DNA from: Vreelandella stevensii S18214
GTDB taxonomy: Bacteria; Pseudomonadota; Gammaproteobacteria; Pseudomonadales; Halomonadaceae
Assembly: GCF_000275725.1 (NCBI RefSeq)
Contig: NZ_AJTS01000049.1
Location: forward strand, 124,001-188,000
Length of the DNA: 64,000 nt
Direction of reading: 5' to 3'
Shown here: positions 46,067 through 54,948 of the stretch, one piece after another
How the letters are laid out: every line of letters begins with the position of its first letter
How positions within the stretch are numbered: position 1 is the stretch's first letter
Program-made: the position numbers and the translations under genes
The notes under the pieces: generated by a model
Told to the model about the DNA's origin: nothing
The model's database searches: none
What the model saw: only the letters and a program-made list of their open reading frames with translations

Positions 46067-47098
46067 ATGACGCTTCAACCGAACTCACTGCGGCCCAGCC
46101 CCATCTCTGCCACCGTCGACTTCGACGCCGACGGCGTGCAGCACGGCTTCTTGAAGCTGCCAATCTCCACCGATGAATCCGCCTGGGGGGCGGTGATGAT
46201 TCCCGTGACCGTGGTGAAGAACGGCGAAGGCCCCACGGCCCTGTTGACGGGGGGCAACCATGGTGACGAGTACGAAGGCATAACGTCGCTGCTCAAGCTC
46301 TCCTCGACGCTCAAGGCCGAGGAGGTGACTGGCCGTGTGATCATCGTGCCCTGCATGAACACCCCGGCGGTGATGGCAGGCAAGCGCACCTCGCCGATGG
46401 ACAAAGGCAACCTGAACCGCAGCTTTCCCGGCGACCCTAACGGCACGGTGACCTCACAAATTGCCGACTACTTCACCCGGGTGTTGGTGCCCATGAGCGA
46501 TGTCGTGCTCGACCTGCACTCCGGTGGCCGCACGCTGGATATCCTGCCGTTTGGTGCGTCTCACGTACTGGATGACAAACACCAGCAGCAGGCGGCGCTG
46601 GAAGGCGCCAAGGCCTTCGGTGCGCCTTATGCCATGGTGATGTTCGAGCTGGATGCCGAAAAGTTGTTCGATACCGCCTGCGAACGTCAGGGCAAAGTAT
46701 TCGTGGCCACCGAGCTTGGAGGCGGCGGTACCTCCACCCCGCAAAGCATCGCCATTGCCGAGCGCGGCGTGCGCAACTTCCTGATTCATTACGGTTTGGT
46801 AGAAGGCAACGTGGAGATGCCCGAAGGCGGGCAGATGTACCTGGATATGCCGGACGCCAGCTGCTACGTGCAGAGCCAGCACGCCGGCGTGTTGGAGCTG
46901 CTGGTGGCACTGGGCGACGAAGTGAAGAAGGGCCAGACCATTGCCTACGTTTATGACATGACCCGCAGCGGGTCGGCACCGGTAGCGTACCAGGCCGAGC
47001 GCGACGGCATTCTGATGGCGCGCCGGGCCCCTTCGTTGATCAATATGGGCGACACCCTGGCGGTGATCGCCGACGTTGTCGAACGCCTGGAGGCATAG
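46067..47098 (+). CDS. doeB: N-alpha-acetyl-L-2,4-diaminobutyrate deacetylase DoeB
   Basis: This 343-residue zinc hydrolase belongs to the succinylglutamate desuccinylase/aspartoacylase family. The zinc ligands are visible: His and Glu in GGNHGDEYEGI and the later His in VVLDLHSGGRTLD. The substrate Arg region is NLNRSFPGDPNGT. It removes the acetyl group from the DoeA product to give diaminobutyrate. AAAAGGA lies 6 nt before the ATG. It is the second gene of doeABX. Confidence 0.92.
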   Translation: MTLQPNSLRPSPISATVDFDADGVQHGFLKLPISTDESAWGAVMIPVTVVKNGEGPTALLTGGNHGDEYEGITSLLKLSSTLKAEEVTGRVIIVPCMNTPAVMAGKRTSPMDKGNLNRSFPGDPNGTVTSQIADYFTRVLVPMSDVVLDLHSGGRTLDILPFGASHVLDDKHQQQAALEGAKAFGAPYAMVMFELDAEKLFDTACERQGKVFVATELGGGGTSTPQSIAIAERGVRNFLIHYGLVEGNVEMPEGGQMYLDMPDASCYVQSQHAGVLELLVALGDEVKKGQTIAYVYDMTRSGSAPVAYQAERDGILMARRAPSLINMGDTLAVIADVVERLEA

Positions 47099-47106
47099 CC
47101 CTCGGC

Positions 47107-47589
47107 ATGATGAAACTGGATCGCTATGATTTAAAAATCCTCGATATCCTCTCCCGGGATGGACGGATCACCAAATCGAAGCTGGCCGAGGCGATCAATC
47201 TCTCGGTCAGCCCCTGTTGGGAGCGGGTGAAGCGCCTGGAGAAGGCGGGTGTGATCGAAGGCTACACGGCACGCATCAATGCGGACGTATTGGTGCCGCG
47301 CAACCCCGTGTGGGTGCAGATCGAGCTCAAGCAGCACAACGCCGAAAGCTTTGCCCGTTTTGAAGCGCTCGTGATGGCTACCCCCGAGGTCACCGAATGT
47401 GTGGCCGTGGGCGGTGGCGTTGATTATCTGGTGAAGTTCGAGGCCCGCACCATCGACAGCTACCAGCGGCTGATGGACAAGTGGCTGGTATCCGAGGCGG
47501 GGATCGAACGCTATTTCACCTATATCGTCACCAAGACCGTCAAACGCCAGTCCATCGCCATCGATAGTGATTTGTGCAGCCCGCTATAA
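47107..47589 (+). CDS. doeX: Lrp/AsnC-family regulator DoeX
   Basis: This 160-residue regulator has an N-terminal AsnC helix-turn-helix (LDRYDLKILDILSRDGRITK, CWERVKRLEKAGVIEGY) and a C-terminal RAM ligand domain (VAVGGGVDYLVKFEARTID). In Halomonas, DoeX binds DNA near the ectoine genes. It follows doeB by 8 bp. Its last 6 bp overlap the end of a convergent diguanylate cyclase gene. Confidence 0.9.
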   Translation: MMKLDRYDLKILDILSRDGRITKSKLAEAINLSVSPCWERVKRLEKAGVIEGYTARINADVLVPRNPVWVQIELKQHNAESFARFEALVMATPEVTECVAVGGGVDYLVKFEARTIDSYQRLMDKWLVSEAGIERYFTYIVTKTVKRQSIAIDSDLCSPL

Positions 47590-48804
47590 GGTTGGCTGGG
47601 TTCCAATGGTCTCGTCAGGAGAGACGTTGCTGCCAGGGTTTGCGAGCGTGCCCGACCTGACGCGATTGCGGCCTTCACGCTTGGCCTCGTACAGCGCGTC
47701 GTCGGCCGCTTTGATGAGCCTGTCAATGTGTGCATCAGGGGCCACAGGGCCTGCGCATACTCCCACGCTCACGGTCACTTTACCCTCGGTGGTCGGGGCA
47801 TGAGGCACTCCCAGATGAGCGACTTTCAGTCGAATGCGCTCGGCCAGCGCCACGGCGTTGGCCACGGTGGCGTGTTCGCAGCTCAATACCAGAAACTCTT
47901 CGCCACCAAACCGGCAGACGATACCGCTGCCCTGACAGGCTGCCTGAAGCGCGCCTGCCACCGCGCGGAGGCAGCGGTCCCCCTCGGAATGACCGTAAAA
48001 GTCGTTGAAGGCTTTGAAGTGATCCACATCGACGATGATGACGGCGACTGCCAGTGGCGTATCAGGCTGCGTCAAGGTGGAGGCAAAGCGCCCTAGGCCT
48101 CGGCGGTTGGCAAGCCCGGTCAGGGGATCCAGATAGGTCATTTTCTCCAGTTCGGCATTCCGGGCAGCCAACTCGGTACGCAGCTGCTCTACGCGTGTGT
48201 TTTCAAGGTAGAGCCGCAACGATTCGGACGAGAAGCGATAATTTGCCATGAGCGAGAGTACCAGCACCGGAACGCCCAAGGAGAGGTGGTTCATCACATA
48301 GTCAGGATGAGCCCCAGGCAAGAAGAATATCATGCTGTACAGGCAGGTAAAGATGAACAGCGAACCATAAAGGCTATATTCGAAGGGCGGTGTTGAGACG
48401 ATGGTAATCACCAGCAAAAAGACGAGCCCTGCGTAGAAGTAGCCCAGCACGTCCGGGTCTTGTGAACCCAATAAAATGGCGCACCACACCACCGTGCCCA
48501 AGCAGACCACCAGTACCCCGGCCAGCTCTTTCTGGCGGATGGGCACGGGACGTCGATAATAGGAAAATAGCAGAAGGGTGGCGGGCCCCATCAGCAGAAA
48601 GCGCATCGCCAAAGAGCGCAAGGCGATATCGGGGAGCAAGTAGATATCCACCAATGTGTACGAAAAATAAAACAGCGCGAGCCAGCCCGTGAGCATTTTC
48701 ATCGAGCGCAGCCGTGTCTCATGGCGATCCTGATCGTAGCGTTCTCGAACGGTCAGGTGGCCGATATGCTCGGAGAGCTGCTGAAAGTAGGGAAGTCGAT
48801 ACAC
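47584..48804 (-). CDS. Membrane diguanylate cyclase (GGDEF) inserted between doeX and doeC
   Basis: This protein of about 406 residues has six or more hydrophobic segments in the N-terminal half (about 40-205), a short coiled coil and a GGDEF domain. The domain includes LDPLTGLANRRGL, VDVDHFKAFNDFYGHSEGD and the active-site loop CRFGGEEF. The upstream inhibitory RxxD motif is absent, so product inhibition at the I-site is unlikely. It should make c-di-GMP. GTG at 48804 has AAGAGA upstream and is preferred to TTG at 48843. It is antisense to the doe genes on both sides and splits doeABX from doeCD. Confidence 0.82.
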   Translation of the reverse strand: MYRLPYFQQLSEHIGHLTVRERYDQDRHETRLRSMKMLTGWLALFYFSYTLVDIYLLPDIALRSLAMRFLLMGPATLLLFSYYRRPVPIRQKELAGVLVVCLGTVVWCAILLGSQDPDVLGYFYAGLVFLLVITIVSTPPFEYSLYGSLFIFTCLYSMIFFLPGAHPDYVMNHLSLGVPVLVLSLMANYRFSSESLRLYLENTRVEQLRTELAARNAELEKMTYLDPLTGLANRRGLGRFASTLTQPDTPLAVAVIIVDVDHFKAFNDFYGHSEGDRCLRAVAGALQAACQGSGIVCRFGGEEFLVLSCEHATVANAVALAERIRLKVAHLGVPHAPTTEGKVTVSVGVCAGPVAPDAHIDRLIKAADDALYEAKREGRNRVRSGTLANPGSNVSPDETIGTQPTL

Positions 48805-49168
48805 GGCGTTATCTCTTGAGCGGCAAGCAGAGGCCAGCGGCAAGTTCAGGTGCGTGACTAGATCTCATATTACGTCAGAATCGCCCTGACAGAAGGCGGC
48901 AGCCATCATTTGCCACAATATTTTATATTCTTGTACAAGTTATATGGCAGGACGTGCGTCACCCAAAAAAAACGCGTGAAAATGCCCGTTCCACAAAAAA
49001 ATCCCGCGTTTAAACGTTCACTTTCAAAAACACTTCGTGGGCTATCTCCCTTACGCTACAGGCATTGCAGCAAGCCCGCAGAGCGGCAGCTGAAACCCCT
49101 TTCTTGTAGCGTCACGGTCGTTGCCAATACCTGCTCTCAGCGTCGTGGCAGCCTCCTGGAGAAGAGTC
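48805..49168. other. Intergenic region upstream of doeC
   Basis: About 360 bp lie between the diverging cyclase and doeC genes. The left part is AT-rich and holds a perfect 10-bp palindrome CTTGTACAAG (48930-48939), followed by TTATAT. This could be an operator or promoter element for either gene. No coding sequence or terminator was seen. Confidence 0.4.
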
Positions 49169-50665
49169 ATGACCACACTATCCACTGCCCTCGTGAAACG
49201 TCTGGAAGATCCACGCTTGTTCCGTCAGTACGCTTATGTGAACGGCAAGTGGACCCATGGCGAAGGTGGCCGTGAAGAGGCCGTGTACGACCCGGCAACC
49301 AACGAAGCCATTGGCCATATTCCGCTGCTGGAAGCGAATCAAATCACGGCGGCGGTGGATGCGGCTGAAGCGGCATTCGTCCACTGGCGGGCGCTGCGCG
49401 CCGATGAGCGTTGCGAACGTCTGCTGGCGTGGTACGACCTCATTCAAGCCAACCGCGAAGACCTCGCTACCATCATGACCCTGGAGCAGGGCAAACCACT
49501 GCCCGATGCTCGTGGCGAAGTGGAGTATGGCGCAAGCTTTGTGCGCTGGTTCGCGGAAGAGGGCAAGCGCACCTACGGCGAGACCATCCCGAGCCACATT
49601 CCCAATGCATCGCTCGGCACCATCAAGGAGCCGGTGGGCATTGCGGCGATGATCACGCCTTGGAACTTCCCGCTGGCGATGATCACGCGTAAAGCCGCCG
49701 CTGCGCTGGCGGCTGGCTGCCCGGTGATTGTGAAACCGGCCAACGAGACGCCATTTACAGCGCTGGCGCTGGCTGAACTCGCCGAGCGTGCGGGTATTCC
49801 AGAAGGTATCTTCAACGTCGTGCTGGGCGAGCCTGCGGAAGTCTCGAAAATTCTGTGCGGCGAGCCGCGCATCCGGGCGCTTTCATTCACTGGTTCCACC
49901 CGTGTTGGCCGCTTGCTCATCGAGCAGAGCGCCAACACCGTGAAGCGGCTTTCGCTGGAGCTGGGCGGCAACGCACCCTTTATCGTCGGGCCGGATATGG
50001 ACCCCAAAGAAGCGGCCTACGCTGCCGTGGCCGCGAAGTTCCAAACCGCCGGGCAGGATTGCCTTGCCGCGAATCGTATTCTGGTACACGAATCCATTCA
50101 CGATGAGTTCGTTGCCCAGTTCACCGAGCGCATGGCGGCACTCACCGTAGGCAACGGCCTGCACGGCGAAGTGGATCTTGGCCCTCTGATTCACCGCCAA
50201 GCGGTCGAAAAAGCGGCTGCGATTGTGGACGATGCCATCTCTAAAGGTGCCACCCTGATCGCGGGCGACCAAAGCCAAGCGCCGGGCGACAACTTCTTCA
50301 TGCCGGTACTGCTGACCGGTGTGACGCCAAAAATGAAGGTATGGCGGGAAGAGAACTTTGCCCCGGTGGCCGGCATTACCGCTTATAGTAGCGACGACGA
50401 AGTCATCGAGATGGCCAACGACACCGAGTACGGTCTGGCCGCGTATATCTACACCCATGATATCCGCCGCATCTGGAAGCTGATGCGCGCTCTGGAGTAC
50501 GGCATGGTGAGCGTCAACTCGGTGAAAATGACCGGGCCGCCCGTGCCTTTCGGCGGCGTCAAACAGTCCGGCCTTGGCCGTGAAGGTGGCGCGACGGGGA
50601 TCGATGAGTACCTGGAAACGAAGTACTACTGCCTGGGCGCGCTGGGATCGGTATCGGGTAGCTAG
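49169..50665 (+). CDS. doeC: Aspartate-semialdehyde dehydrogenase DoeC
   Basis: This 498-residue aldehyde dehydrogenase resembles succinate-semialdehyde dehydrogenases. It has ITPWNFPLAM, the KPANETPFT motif, FTGSTRVGRL, ELGGNAPF with the general base Glu, and the catalytic Cys298 in TAGQDCLAANR. In ectoine catabolism DoeC oxidises aspartate semialdehyde, produced by DoeD, to aspartate. The GGAGAAGAG site sits before the ATG at 49169. Its gene is separated from doeD by a REP-like repeat pair and a hairpin. Confidence 0.88.
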   Translation: MTTLSTALVKRLEDPRLFRQYAYVNGKWTHGEGGREEAVYDPATNEAIGHIPLLEANQITAAVDAAEAAFVHWRALRADERCERLLAWYDLIQANREDLATIMTLEQGKPLPDARGEVEYGASFVRWFAEEGKRTYGETIPSHIPNASLGTIKEPVGIAAMITPWNFPLAMITRKAAAALAAGCPVIVKPANETPFTALALAELAERAGIPEGIFNVVLGEPAEVSKILCGEPRIRALSFTGSTRVGRLLIEQSANTVKRLSLELGGNAPFIVGPDMDPKEAAYAAVAAKFQTAGQDCLAANRILVHESIHDEFVAQFTERMAALTVGNGLHGEVDLGPLIHRQAVEKAAAIVDDAISKGATLIAGDQSQAPGDNFFMPVLLTGVTPKMKVWREENFAPVAGITAYSSDDEVIEMANDTEYGLAAYIYTHDIRRIWKLMRALEYGMVSVNSVKMTGPPVPFGGVKQSGLGREGGATGIDEYLETKYYCLGALGSVSGS

Positions 50666-50666
50666 G

Positions 50667-50708
50667 TTTGGGAGCCACAGCATCGCGTGCTGAAGCACCC
50701 TCCCACAA
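50667..50708 (-). repeat. REP-like palindromic repeat, inverted unit
   Basis: Read on the minus strand it starts TTGTGGGAGGGTGCTTCAGC, with a GTGCT-TC-AGCAC stem. This strongly resembles the GTGGGAG-headed REP elements of pseudomonads. It lies in the doeC-doeD gap, opposite in orientation to a second unit at 50732. Confidence 0.55.
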
Positions 50709-50731
50709 CCCCCGTTAGGCGCTTGAATGGG

Positions 50732-50777
50732 CCCTGTGGGAGGCCGGCTCTGCCGGGCGAAGGCACCGCGAGGTGCC
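50732..50777 (+). repeat. REP-like palindromic repeat, direct unit
   Basis: It starts CCTGTGGGAGGCCGGCTCTG and contains two stems, CCGGC-TCT-GCCGG and GGCACC-GCGA-GGTGCC. Together with the inverted unit at 50667 it would form a BIME-like pair. Genome-wide occurrence is needed to confirm it. Confidence 0.55.
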
Positions 50778-50809
50778 CATCATTAAGTCAGTCACCAAAG
50801 ATAAAATAC

Positions 50810-50829
50810 CCTCCCCAACAGTGGGGAGG
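50810..50829 (+). promoter_or_regulatory. Hairpin 5' of doeD
   Basis: CCTCCCCA and TGGGGAGG form a perfect 8-bp stem with a 4-nt loop, followed by TTTATC, 22 bp before the doeD ATG. It could be a weak terminator or attenuator controlling doeD separately from doeC. Confidence 0.5.
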
Positions 50830-50851
50830 TTTATCGTACAGAGAGAGTATT

Positions 50852-52285
50852 ATGAGCTTGCATCAGGATCTGATTGAACGCGACCGCAAAGTCACCTTCC
50901 ACGCCTCTACCCATCTGCGTGATTTCGCCCATGGTGATGCGCCGGGCCGTGTGATTACCGGCGGTAAAGGCATCCACATCGTGGACAAGGATGGCCGCGA
51001 GTTCATCGATGGTTTTGCGGGCCTTTACTGCGTCAACATCGGCTATGGCCGCACCGAAGTGGCGGAAGCGATCTACAAGCAGGCGCTGGAACTCTCCTAC
51101 TATCACACCTACGTGGGCCACTCCAACGAGCCGCAAATCGAGCTTTCCGAGCGCGTGCTGAAAATCGCAGGCCTCAACATGTCCAAGGTCTACTACGGCA
51201 TGTCGGGCTCTGATGCCAACGAAACCCAGCTCAAGATCGTGCGTTACTACAACAACGTGCTGGGCCGCCCGCAGAAGAAAAAGGTCATCTCGCGCATGCG
51301 CGGTTACCACGGCTCAGGCATCGCGTCTGGCTCGCTGACTGGCCTGAAGGCGTTCCACGACCACTTCGACCTGCCCATCGATACCATTCGCCATACCGAA
51401 GCGCCGCACTACTACCTGCGCGCCGCCGAGCAGCACGGCATGACCGAGCTCGAATTTTCTGCCTACTGCGCGGACAAGTTGGAAGCCATGATTCTGGAGG
51501 AAGGGCCGGACACCGTGGCTGCCTTCATCGGCGAGCCGGTGCTCGGTACTGGCGGTATCGTGCCCCCGCCGGAAGGCTATTGGGAAGCGATTCAGCCGAT
51601 ACTGGACAAGTACGACGTGCTGCTGATTGCCGACGAAGTGGTGTGCGGTTTTGGCCGTACCGGCTCCGACTTCGGCAGCCACCACTACAACATGAAACCT
51701 GACCTGATCACCATCGCCAAAGGCCTGACCAGCGCCTATCAGCCTCTTTCAGGTGTGATCGTTGGCGACAAGGTGTGGAAAGTGCTGGAGCAAGGCACCG
51801 GCGAATTCGGCCCCATCGGCCACGGCTGGACCTACTCCGGCCACGCCCTGGGCTGTGCCGCAGGCCTTGCCAACCTGGATATCATCGAGCGTGAAAACCT
51901 GGTAGGCAACGCGGCAGAAACCGGCGCTTACTTCCAGCAGCAGCTAAAAGCGACCTTCGAAGGTCACCCGCTGCTGGGCGACGTGCGCGGCGTTGGCTTG
52001 ATGGCGGCGCTGGAGTTTTCGCCGGATGCCAAACAGCGGCTGCACTTCGACCCCATGCTGAAAGTCGGCCCGCGCGTCGCGGCGGCGGCCATGGAGGAGA
52101 ACCTGATTGCCCGCGCCATGCCTCAGGGCGACATCCTCGGCTTTGCGCCGCCGCTGACCATCAACCGTGGAGAAGTGGACGAGATGATTGGCCGTGCCAA
52201 GCGTGCCATCGACCGAGTCACTGATGAGCTGGTGCGCTCAGGCGATCTGAAAACCGGCCAGCAGGAAGCCGCCTTTACCGTTTAA
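50852..52285 (+). CDS. doeD: Diaminobutyrate transaminase DoeD
   Basis: This 477-residue class III aminotransferase has the PLP-binding ADEVVCGFGRTGSDFGS segment and the Schiff-base Lys290 in TIAKGLTSAYQPLSGV. Substrate-site features include MSGSDANETQLKIVRYYNN and GHGWTYSGHALGCAAGL. It converts L-2,4-diaminobutyrate to aspartate semialdehyde, which DoeC oxidises. ATG at 50852 is preceded by AGAGAGAG and by a hairpin; the long upstream in-frame extension is repeat sequence and not protein. A strong terminator follows. Confidence 0.92.
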   Translation: MSLHQDLIERDRKVTFHASTHLRDFAHGDAPGRVITGGKGIHIVDKDGREFIDGFAGLYCVNIGYGRTEVAEAIYKQALELSYYHTYVGHSNEPQIELSERVLKIAGLNMSKVYYGMSGSDANETQLKIVRYYNNVLGRPQKKKVISRMRGYHGSGIASGSLTGLKAFHDHFDLPIDTIRHTEAPHYYLRAAEQHGMTELEFSAYCADKLEAMILEEGPDTVAAFIGEPVLGTGGIVPPPEGYWEAIQPILDKYDVLLIADEVVCGFGRTGSDFGSHHYNMKPDLITIAKGLTSAYQPLSGVIVGDKVWKVLEQGTGEFGPIGHGWTYSGHALGCAAGLANLDIIERENLVGNAAETGAYFQQQLKATFEGHPLLGDVRGVGLMAALEFSPDAKQRLHFDPMLKVGPRVAAAAMEENLIARAMPQGDILGFAPPLTINRGEVDEMIGRAKRAIDRVTDELVRSGDLKTGQQEAAFTV

Positions 52286-52305
52286 TCGCCTGCGTTAGCC
52301 CTTTA

Positions 52306-52340
52306 AATGCCGCTGCCGATGCAGCGGCATTTTTGTTTTT
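52306..52340 (+). terminator. Rho-independent terminator after doeD
   Basis: An 11-bp stem (AATGCCGCTGC paired with GCAGCGGCATT) with a CGAT loop is followed by TTTGTTTTT. It marks the end of the ectoine degradation genes. Confidence 0.92.
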
Positions 52341-52425
52341 GATCATGGCGTCTATGCTGAACAGTGTGAATAGCTGGACAGTGTAAATAGACAATAGAAC
52401 GTTGATCGTTGAGGAGACGCTCACC

Positions 52426-53103
52426 ATGCAACCGGTACTCGCCTTTGATGTATACGGCACGTTGATTGACACTCAGGGCGTCACCGTTGAGCTGGAACGA
52501 CGCTTGAAAGATACCTCACAAGCGCTTGAGTTCGCCAAGCGTTGGCGCGAAAAACAGCTGGAATACAGCTTTCGCCGCGGGTTAATGGGGGCCTACGTGC
52601 CGTTTTCTGACTGTACTCGCGAAGCGCTGGTATTTACGAACCGTGCGCTGCAAGCCGGGCTATCCGATAACGATCACGACCACTTGATGGCCGTGTATAC
52701 AGAACTGCCCGCATTCCCCGATGTAGTGCCTGCGCTGGACCAGCTGCGCGATGCAGGGATTCGCTGCGTGGCGTTTTCTAACGGCACATCAGACGCGGTG
52801 AACCAGCTCTTGAGCCGTGCAGGCGTGCAGCGCCATATGGATGCGGTGGTGAGTGTGGACGATATCAAACGCTTCAAACCCGACCCCGCCGTGTACGCTT
52901 ATTTACGCAGTCAGCTTGAAGCGCGCCCAGAAAATACCTGGCTGATTTCAAGCAACGCCTTTGACGTGATTGGTGCCACGCAAGCGGGCCTGCGCAGCGT
53001 TTGGGTGCGTCGCCAACCGGATGCGCCCTTCGACCCTTGGGGTGGCGAGCCGGATATGACGGTGTCTGATCTGGAAATGTTGGCTGATCGTATGGTGCCA
53101 TAG
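52426..53103 (+). CDS. L-2-haloacid dehalogenase, HAD type II
   Basis: This 225-residue HAD-superfamily enzyme has the nucleophile Asp8 in AFDVYGTLIDT, Ser-Asn in VAFSNGTSDAV, Lys in KRFKPDPAVYAY, and the type II motif SSNAFDVIGA. It fits (S)-2-haloacid dehalogenases, which hydrolyse 2-chloro- or 2-bromo-acids; housekeeping members of the family may act on other phosphate-free substrates. GAGGAG lies upstream of the ATG at 52426. It is followed by an ABM-domain gene. Confidence 0.85.
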   Translation: MQPVLAFDVYGTLIDTQGVTVELERRLKDTSQALEFAKRWREKQLEYSFRRGLMGAYVPFSDCTREALVFTNRALQAGLSDNDHDHLMAVYTELPAFPDVVPALDQLRDAGIRCVAFSNGTSDAVNQLLSRAGVQRHMDAVVSVDDIKRFKPDPAVYAYLRSQLEARPENTWLISSNAFDVIGATQAGLRSVWVRRQPDAPFDPWGGEPDMTVSDLEMLADRMVP

Positions 53104-53164
53104 GTTGGTATCTGCACCTCCTGGTCGCATAATGAGTCGTGATTCCCCCTATCTGGAAGACAGC

Positions 53165-53515
53165 ATGTCGAAAAAAATCTATTGCACTGCCAGCTTCAAA
53201 CCCAAGCCAGGCAAAGAAGAAGCGGTCTTCAAGGCACTGCAAAGTCTCGAGCCCAACGCGCACCGTGAAGATGCTTGCCTGCTGTACACGGTGACTCGCC
53301 AGATCGATAACCCGTTTGCCCAGGGCACCAGCTACCCCATCGTGTTCCACGAGATTTGGGCCAGCCGTGAAGAGTTCGAAGCGCATTGCCAGCGTAAAGA
53401 GATCCAGGAATTCTTCGCCCAGCACGTCGAGTCGCCGGATGGTGACATCGAAGACGCCAACGTATGTGTCTACACCGATGAGCCGTGGAATTTCGACGCC
53501 CCCAAGGTGTCATGA
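53165..53515 (+). CDS. ABM-domain (putative quinol monooxygenase-like) protein
   Basis: This 116-residue protein has the antibiotic-biosynthesis monooxygenase fold pattern: YCTASFKPKPGKEEAVFKAL, LLYTVTRQIDNP, then IVFHEIWASREEFEAHCQ. It resembles YgiN-like dimeric proteins. The substrate is unknown. ATG at 53165 follows GGAAG; the longer reading lacks a site. It lies between the haloacid dehalogenase gene and luxS. Confidence 0.78.
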   Translation: MSKKIYCTASFKPKPGKEEAVFKALQSLEPNAHREDACLLYTVTRQIDNPFAQGTSYPIVFHEIWASREEFEAHCQRKEIQEFFAQHVESPDGDIEDANVCVYTDEPWNFDAPKVS

Positions 53516-53566
53516 GTGCACAACGTGTAGAATAGCCCCGCGAACGAGAGCGACTACGGAGCCAAC

Positions 53567-54034
53567 ATGACCGAAAAAAAGATGAACGTCGAAAGCTTTA
53601 ACCTGGACCACACCAAGGTGAAGGCACCCTATGTGCGTCTGGCCGATATCAAGGAAGGCCAGCACGGCGACCGTATCCACAAATACGACCTGCGTATCTG
53701 CCAGCCCAACAAGGAGCACATGGAGATGCCCGCGCTGCACTCCCTGGAGCACCTGATGGCAGAGCTGTCGCGCAACCATACCGATAAAGTCGTCGATATC
53801 AGCCCGATGGGCTGCCAGACCGGCTTCTACATCGCGTTGATCAACCACGACGATTACGATGACGTGCTGTCGATCATCGAGCAGACGCTCAACGACGTCT
53901 TGACCGCTACCGAAGTGCCTGCCTGCAATGAGATGCAGTGCGGCTGGGCCGCCAGCCACAGCCTGGAAGGTGCTCAGGAACTGGCGCGTAACCTGCTGGC
54001 CAAGCGCAGTGAATGGACCGAGGTGTTTGCTTAA
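53567..54034 (+). CDS. luxS: S-ribosylhomocysteine lyase LuxS
   Basis: This 155-residue enzyme has the metal ligands His58 and His62 in [10 protein letters not shown] and Cys120 in [11 protein letters not shown], plus the catalytic Cys83 in [10 protein letters not shown]. It cleaves S-ribosylhomocysteine to homocysteine and DPD, the precursor of autoinducer-2, as part of the activated methyl cycle. The start is ATG at 53567. A terminator follows at 54060. Confidence 0.95.
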   Translation: MTEKKMNVESFNLDHTKVKAPYVRLADIKEGQHGDRIHKYDLRICQPNKEHMEMPALHSLEHLMAELSRNHTDKVVDISPMGCQTGFYIALINHDDYDDVLSIIEQTLNDVLTATEVPACNEMQCGWAASHSLEGAQELARNLLAKRSEWTEVFA

Positions 54035-54059
54035 GCAGCCTTGAGTCGACTCAGCATGC

Positions 54060-54084
54060 AGAACGCCCCATCCGGGGGCGTTCT
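54060..54084 (+). terminator. Terminator hairpin after luxS
   Basis: A perfect 10-bp stem (AGAACGCCCC paired with GGGGCGTTCT) encloses a 5-nt loop. There is no clear T-run afterwards, but the position 25 bp after the stop and the stem strength support it. Confidence 0.75.
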
Positions 54085-54111
54085 AGTGTGAGTTTGAGAA
54101 GCTGAGGGCAA

Positions 54112-54948
54112 CTAGCGATGGGTTGATGAAAATGGGGTTGAAACGGCCTTGAGAATGATGTGCTGCCCCAGTTGCTCTGGCAGTACCCGAGCTGAGTACT
54201 CGCCCTCTATTTCTTGGCAGATCTCTCGATATGCGTGCAATTTAGGACCTTTTTGTACCTTCGGAGCCTGACTAATAAACACCATATCGTCAGGGTTATG
54301 GCCAGAAGCTTTAAGGCGGCGTAAATGCGCTAGCCACTTATCGCCCTTCTCAATAATTTTGCTGGCGTCATCCAAATCAAAGCTGATGGGTTTAATGGCC
54401 TGCCGTATGTGCGCGCCTTCCTGCCAGACAAACGGCAACTTTACACGCACGATATCGTTTCCTAGCGTTTGCTCTGTGTAACGACGGTTCAACGATTTTA
54501 GCCATTGCGTGACATCTTTGGTGAGCTGCTCTTCTGGTGATGCTACGTGCTTAAAATCATGATGAACATAGCGGTTGAATAGTTCATCTAGCGCTGCTTG
54601 TGGATCCTTTGCGGCTAGCGTGCCAGGCCTGCTAAAGCGAAACATGGCTTCACGAGGCTCTATCAAATCTTTGAAAATGCGCAGCTGCACCTCAGGTTGG
54701 GCTTGGTGTTGATTGGCTAGATCAACCGTCCTCTTGAGCTCTGTGACGAAATGTTGGCGTGCCTGAGTAAACACTTTCGCTGGCAGTTTATCGAAAAATT
54801 GTGTGATGCGTTTTCGAGCAACGGTTTCAACGCGTTGCAGGAACACACCGTTATTGCAGAGCATGATGACTCCCATGTTCGCGAACTCGCCCGTGTCCAG
54901 GTAGGGCTGAAAGCGCAGCACTGCATAATTACAAATAATGGCGCTCAT
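54112..54948 (-). CDS. DUF3037-domain protein, partner of the HipA-like kinase
   Basis: This 278-residue protein has an N-terminal DUF3037-like region (NYAVLRFQPYLDTGEFANMG, followed by VFLQRVETVARKRITQFFD) and a longer helical C-terminal part. No catalytic motif, signal or membrane segment is seen. Its ATG at 54948 overlaps the stop of the kinase gene (ATGA), so the two are translationally coupled. DUF3037 genes recur next to HipA-like kinase genes; their function is unknown to me. Codons are more AT-rich than the surroundings, suggesting acquisition. Confidence 0.78.
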   Translation of the reverse strand: MSAIICNYAVLRFQPYLDTGEFANMGVIMLCNNGVFLQRVETVARKRITQFFDKLPAKVFTQARQHFVTELKRTVDLANQHQAQPEVQLRIFKDLIEPREAMFRFSRPGTLAAKDPQAALDELFNRYVHHDFKHVASPEEQLTKDVTQWLKSLNRRYTEQTLGNDIVRVKLPFVWQEGAHIRQAIKPISFDLDDASKIIEKGDKWLAHLRRLKASGHNPDDMVFISQAPKVQKGPKLHAYREICQEIEGEYSARVLPEQLGQHIILKAVSTPFSSTHR

